Origin: Actinomycetes bacterium
Lineage (GTDB): Bacteria; Actinomycetota; Actinomycetes; S36-B12; UBA10799
Assembly (NCBI GenBank): GCA_029779995.1
Contig: JAKOZM010000301.1
Span: forward strand, 1 to 15,716
Length of the DNA: 15,716 nucleotides
Direction: 5' to 3'
The notes below the pieces were generated by a model. The model was not told the origin of the DNA. It ran no database searches and saw nothing but the letters and a program-made list of their open reading frames with translations. Positions 14,486 to 15,716 of this stretch are shown here, one piece after another. Numbering within the stretch: the stretch's first letter is position 1; every line of letters starts with the position of its first letter. A program made the translations under genes and the position numbers.

Positions 14486-14505
14486 ACCTGAATTCGTTAT
14501 CAGGT
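14486..14505. promoter_or_regulatory. Palindromic operator candidate in the fadD15 5' region
   Basis: ACCTGA (14486-14491) and TCAGGT (14500-14505) form a 6-bp inverted repeat with an 8-bp AT-rich centre. The total of 20 bp is a common size for TetR-family operators, which often control fatty-acid genes. On the minus strand GATAAC (14501-14496) inside it could serve as a -10 box, so a bound repressor would cover the promoter. No regulator gene is next to it in the window. Confidence 0.35.
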
Positions 14506-14521
14506 GTGTTCTTAGTGTGAC

Positions 14522-14525
14522 CTAA
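14522..14525. repeat. Left target-site duplication CTAA of the IS5-family element
   Basis: CTAA directly abuts the left inverted repeat GGAAGC and is matched by CTAA at 15713-15716 just after the right repeat. It fits the YTAR target and 4-bp duplication known for the IS5 group. Confidence 0.75.
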
Positions 14526-14540
14526 GGAAGCACTGATCTG
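14526..14540. repeat. Left terminal inverted repeat of the IS5-family element
   Basis: GGAAGCACTGATCTG matches the right end (GGAAACGCTGATTTA when read inward) at 11 of 15 positions and starts directly after the CTAA duplication. Confidence 0.85.
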
Positions 14541-14630
14541 TGGGTGTTCTGTAGGTGCGGGGTCCAGGTCGGGGTAGTTTCCGGGTGATTCCCGTGATGG
14601 GCGACCCCTTTCGGGGCCTTGTCGGGGTGT

Positions 14631-14677
14631 CCTGACCGTTTCCGGGCAGGCTGGCGCCGGGCCGTTACCCGGTCAGG
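14631..14677. terminator. Possible hairpin at the end of the transposase gene
   Basis: CCTGACCG (14631-14638) and CGGTCAGG (14670-14677) form a perfect 8-bp inverted repeat, and CCGG pairs lie in the intervening sequence. It spans the transposase stop codon (TAA, 14667-14665) and could limit read-through out of the IS toward fadD15. A smaller CCCC/GGGG hairpin lies at 14605-14616. No T tract is present, so termination is uncertain. The remainder of the noncoding IS end (14541-14630) shows nothing else. Confidence 0.35.
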
Positions 14678-15648
14678 GCAACGGCACGGGCCCGCATCAG
14701 CCAGTTCGCCGACGCGAACAGCATGTGCAGATGGTTGAGGTTCTTGGCTATCCCGCGGTATCGGGTCTTGGTGAACCCGAAGTCACGTTTCACGATCAGG
14801 AACGGGTGCTCCACCTTCGCCCGCACCGACGCCTGCTGGGAGGCCTCTACCCGGTCGTGGGCGGGCATCGCCTTGAGCGTTCCCTTACGCGGCGCGACCC
14901 GCCACCGTACCGACGACATGTGCTCATCGGCGACGACGTCGCCACGTCTGTCGACGCCTTGGTAGCCGGCGTCGGTGTACACCACCTCGTCATCGGAACG
15001 GACCAGTTTGGTGACCTCGTCGAGGTCGTGGACATTCGCCGACGTGGCCGTCACCGAATGGATGTAGCCGGTACCGGCGTCGACTCCGATGTGGGCCTTC
15101 ATCCCGAAGTACCACTGGTTGCCCTTCTTCGTCTGATGCATCTCCGGATCACGCTCACCCGTGGCGTTCTTCGTTGACGAGGGTGCGGCGATGATCGTGG
15201 CGTCCACGATCGACCCCCCGCGCATGATCCAGCCCTGCTCATCGAACATCGCCGTCTGCGCGGCCAGCAGTTTCTCGCCCAGGCCGTGTTTCTCGATCAG
15301 GTGCCGGAAATGCAGCAGGGTGGTGGCGTCCGGGACCTGCTCGACCGCGAAGTTCAGCCTCATGAACCGGCGCATCGCGTACGAGTCGTAGATCGCGTCC
15401 TCCACGCCTTCGTCGGACAGCGAGAACCACACCTGCAACAGGTACATCCGCAGCATCGTCTCCAGCGGTTTCGGCTTCCGGCCCTTCTTCCCGCCGCGCT
15501 TCTCGGCGTAGTAGAACGGCTCGATCAACCCCACCCACACATCCCACGGAATGGTCTCGTCCATCGACTCCAGAAACTGCTCCCGGCGTGACACCCGACG
15601 CCGATTCCCGTACTCCAGATCCGTGAACGAAGGCTGCTCAACACCCAT
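14665..15648 (-). CDS. IS5-family DDE transposase
   Basis: A 327-aa transposase that cuts and joins the IS ends. The N-terminal region carries the helical domain usual for the family (YYAEKRGGKKGRKPKPLETMLR, split by position around 46-67). The catalytic triad is Asp149 (SIVDATIIAAPSSTKN), Asp226 (VVYTDAGYQG) and Glu280 (RAKVEHPFLIVKRDFG), with the conserved downstream Lys/Arg of the Y-(2)-R-(3)-E-(6)-K region. The frame is intact from ATG 15648 to TAA, so it is likely functional. No ribosome binding site precedes the ATG, but GACAAT lies 5 nt upstream on the minus strand. It is the only gene of the element. Confidence 0.95.
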   Translation of the reverse strand: MGVEQPSFTDLEYGNRRRVSRREQFLESMDETIPWDVWVGLIEPFYYAEKRGGKKGRKPKPLETMLRMYLLQVWFSLSDEGVEDAIYDSYAMRRFMRLNFAVEQVPDATTLLHFRHLIEKHGLGEKLLAAQTAMFDEQGWIMRGGSIVDATIIAAPSSTKNATGERDPEMHQTKKGNQWYFGMKAHIGVDAGTGYIHSVTATSANVHDLDEVTKLVRSDDEVVYTDAGYQGVDRRGDVVADEHMSSVRWRVAPRKGTLKAMPAHDRVEASQQASVRAKVEHPFLIVKRDFGFTKTRYRGIAKNLNHLHMLFASANWLMRARAVALTG

Positions 15649-15697
15649 GATTCATTGTCCCGGAAACCATCCATCCGAAGCACCCAGGACGAGCGAG

Positions 15698-15712
15698 TAA
15701 ATCAGCGTTTCC
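15698..15712. repeat. Right terminal inverted repeat of the IS5-family element
   Basis: TAAATCAGCGTTTCC on the plus strand is the inverted counterpart of the left end. It is separated from the transposase start by about 50 bp, which would hold the transposase promoter. Confidence 0.85.
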
Positions 15713-15716
15713 CTAA
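15713..15716. repeat. Right target-site duplication CTAA, at the window end
   Basis: CTAA directly follows the right inverted repeat and equals the left flank (14522-14525). The window ends here, so the uninterrupted target cannot be confirmed. Confidence 0.65.

Larger units (their letters stand above)
14526..15712 (-). mobile_element. Complete IS5-family insertion sequence (1187 bp)
   Basis: The element is bounded by imperfect 15-bp terminal inverted repeats (left GGAAGCACTGATCTG, right read inward GGAAACGCTGATTTA, 11 of 15 identical and all four differences transitions). It is flanked by CTAA on both sides and contains a single full-length DDE transposase on the minus strand. Size, ends and target all fit the IS5 group of the IS5 family. 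The transposase is intact, so the element may be active or recently moved. It inserted 61 bp upstream of the fadD15 start, with the transposase reading toward fadD15. Confidence 0.9.

Noticed and set aside
13496..14491. 331-aa open frame on the plus strand opposite fadD15
   Set aside because: It is an antisense shadow of a well conserved acyl-CoA synthetase, rich in His, Asp and Gly without any domain pattern.
14526..15712. IS element carrying passenger genes or being a composite transposon
   Set aside because: Only one transposase frame fits between the inverted repeats and no second IS end is present in the window.

Overview
The window is a high-GC, gene-dense stretch of an actinobacterial chromosome (class Actinomycetes). 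Three things point there: a cytochrome bc1-aa3 cluster (ctaE-qcrC-qcrA) with the diheme QcrC and the long N-terminal extension of QcrA that are typical of this group; a PimB'-type mannosyltransferase of phosphatidylinositol mannoside (PIM) synthesis; and a FadD15-type acyl-CoA synthetase. From memory, the backbone ctaE/qcrC/qcrA - trpD - exonuclease/GIY-YIG protein - NlpC/P60-like protein - pimB' - fadD15 matches the order and relative orientation of the Mycobacterium tuberculosis Rv2187-Rv2195 region. Other genes are interleaved here. I cannot name the genus.

Layout. Positions 1-1845 (minus) hold the operon ctaE-qcrC-qcrA with 4-bp start/stop overlaps; qcrA runs off the left edge. Positions 2067-3588 (plus) hold a degenerate response-regulator receiver protein and trpD. 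Positions 3803-5488 (minus) hold a DEDDh exonuclease fused to a UvrC-like GIY-YIG module, divergent from a zinc-ribbon protein (5550-5786) that overlaps a CaiB/BaiF-family CoA-transferase or racemase (5779-6867). Positions 6952-9372 (plus) hold a 58-aa Cys-rich protein, an NlpC/P60-like secreted protein whose catalytic Cys is a Ser, and pimB'. Convergent to pimB', and overlapping it by 72 bp, is a minus-strand series read as histidine kinase (12332-11169), NarL-type regulator (11165-10524) and GT87-like polyprenol-phosphate-mannose-type glycosyltransferase (10506-9301). Positions 12333-12676 are intergenic and hold a 142-bp nested palindrome and the fadD15 terminator. Positions 12677-14464 (minus) hold fadD15. 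Positions 14526-15712 are a complete IS5-family element flanked by CTAA, inserted 61 bp upstream of fadD15.

How the genes may work together: the cytochrome genes encode the terminal oxidase branch. PimB', the GT87-like enzyme, the NlpC-like protein and FadD15 fit a cell-envelope and lipid theme. TrpD and the DNA-repair-like nuclease are housekeeping passengers of a conserved neighbourhood. Seven genes without a Shine-Dalgarno sequence each have a -10-like hexamer 6-7 nt before the start codon, the signature of leaderless transcripts, which are common in actinobacteria.

The observations most worth a second look are the long nested palindrome (12471-12612), the Cys-to-Ser NlpC/P60 protein, the IS5 insertion next to the fadD15 promoter, and the leaderless-promoter pattern. 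I found no CRISPR array, tRNA, rRNA, prophage or clearly novel defence system.
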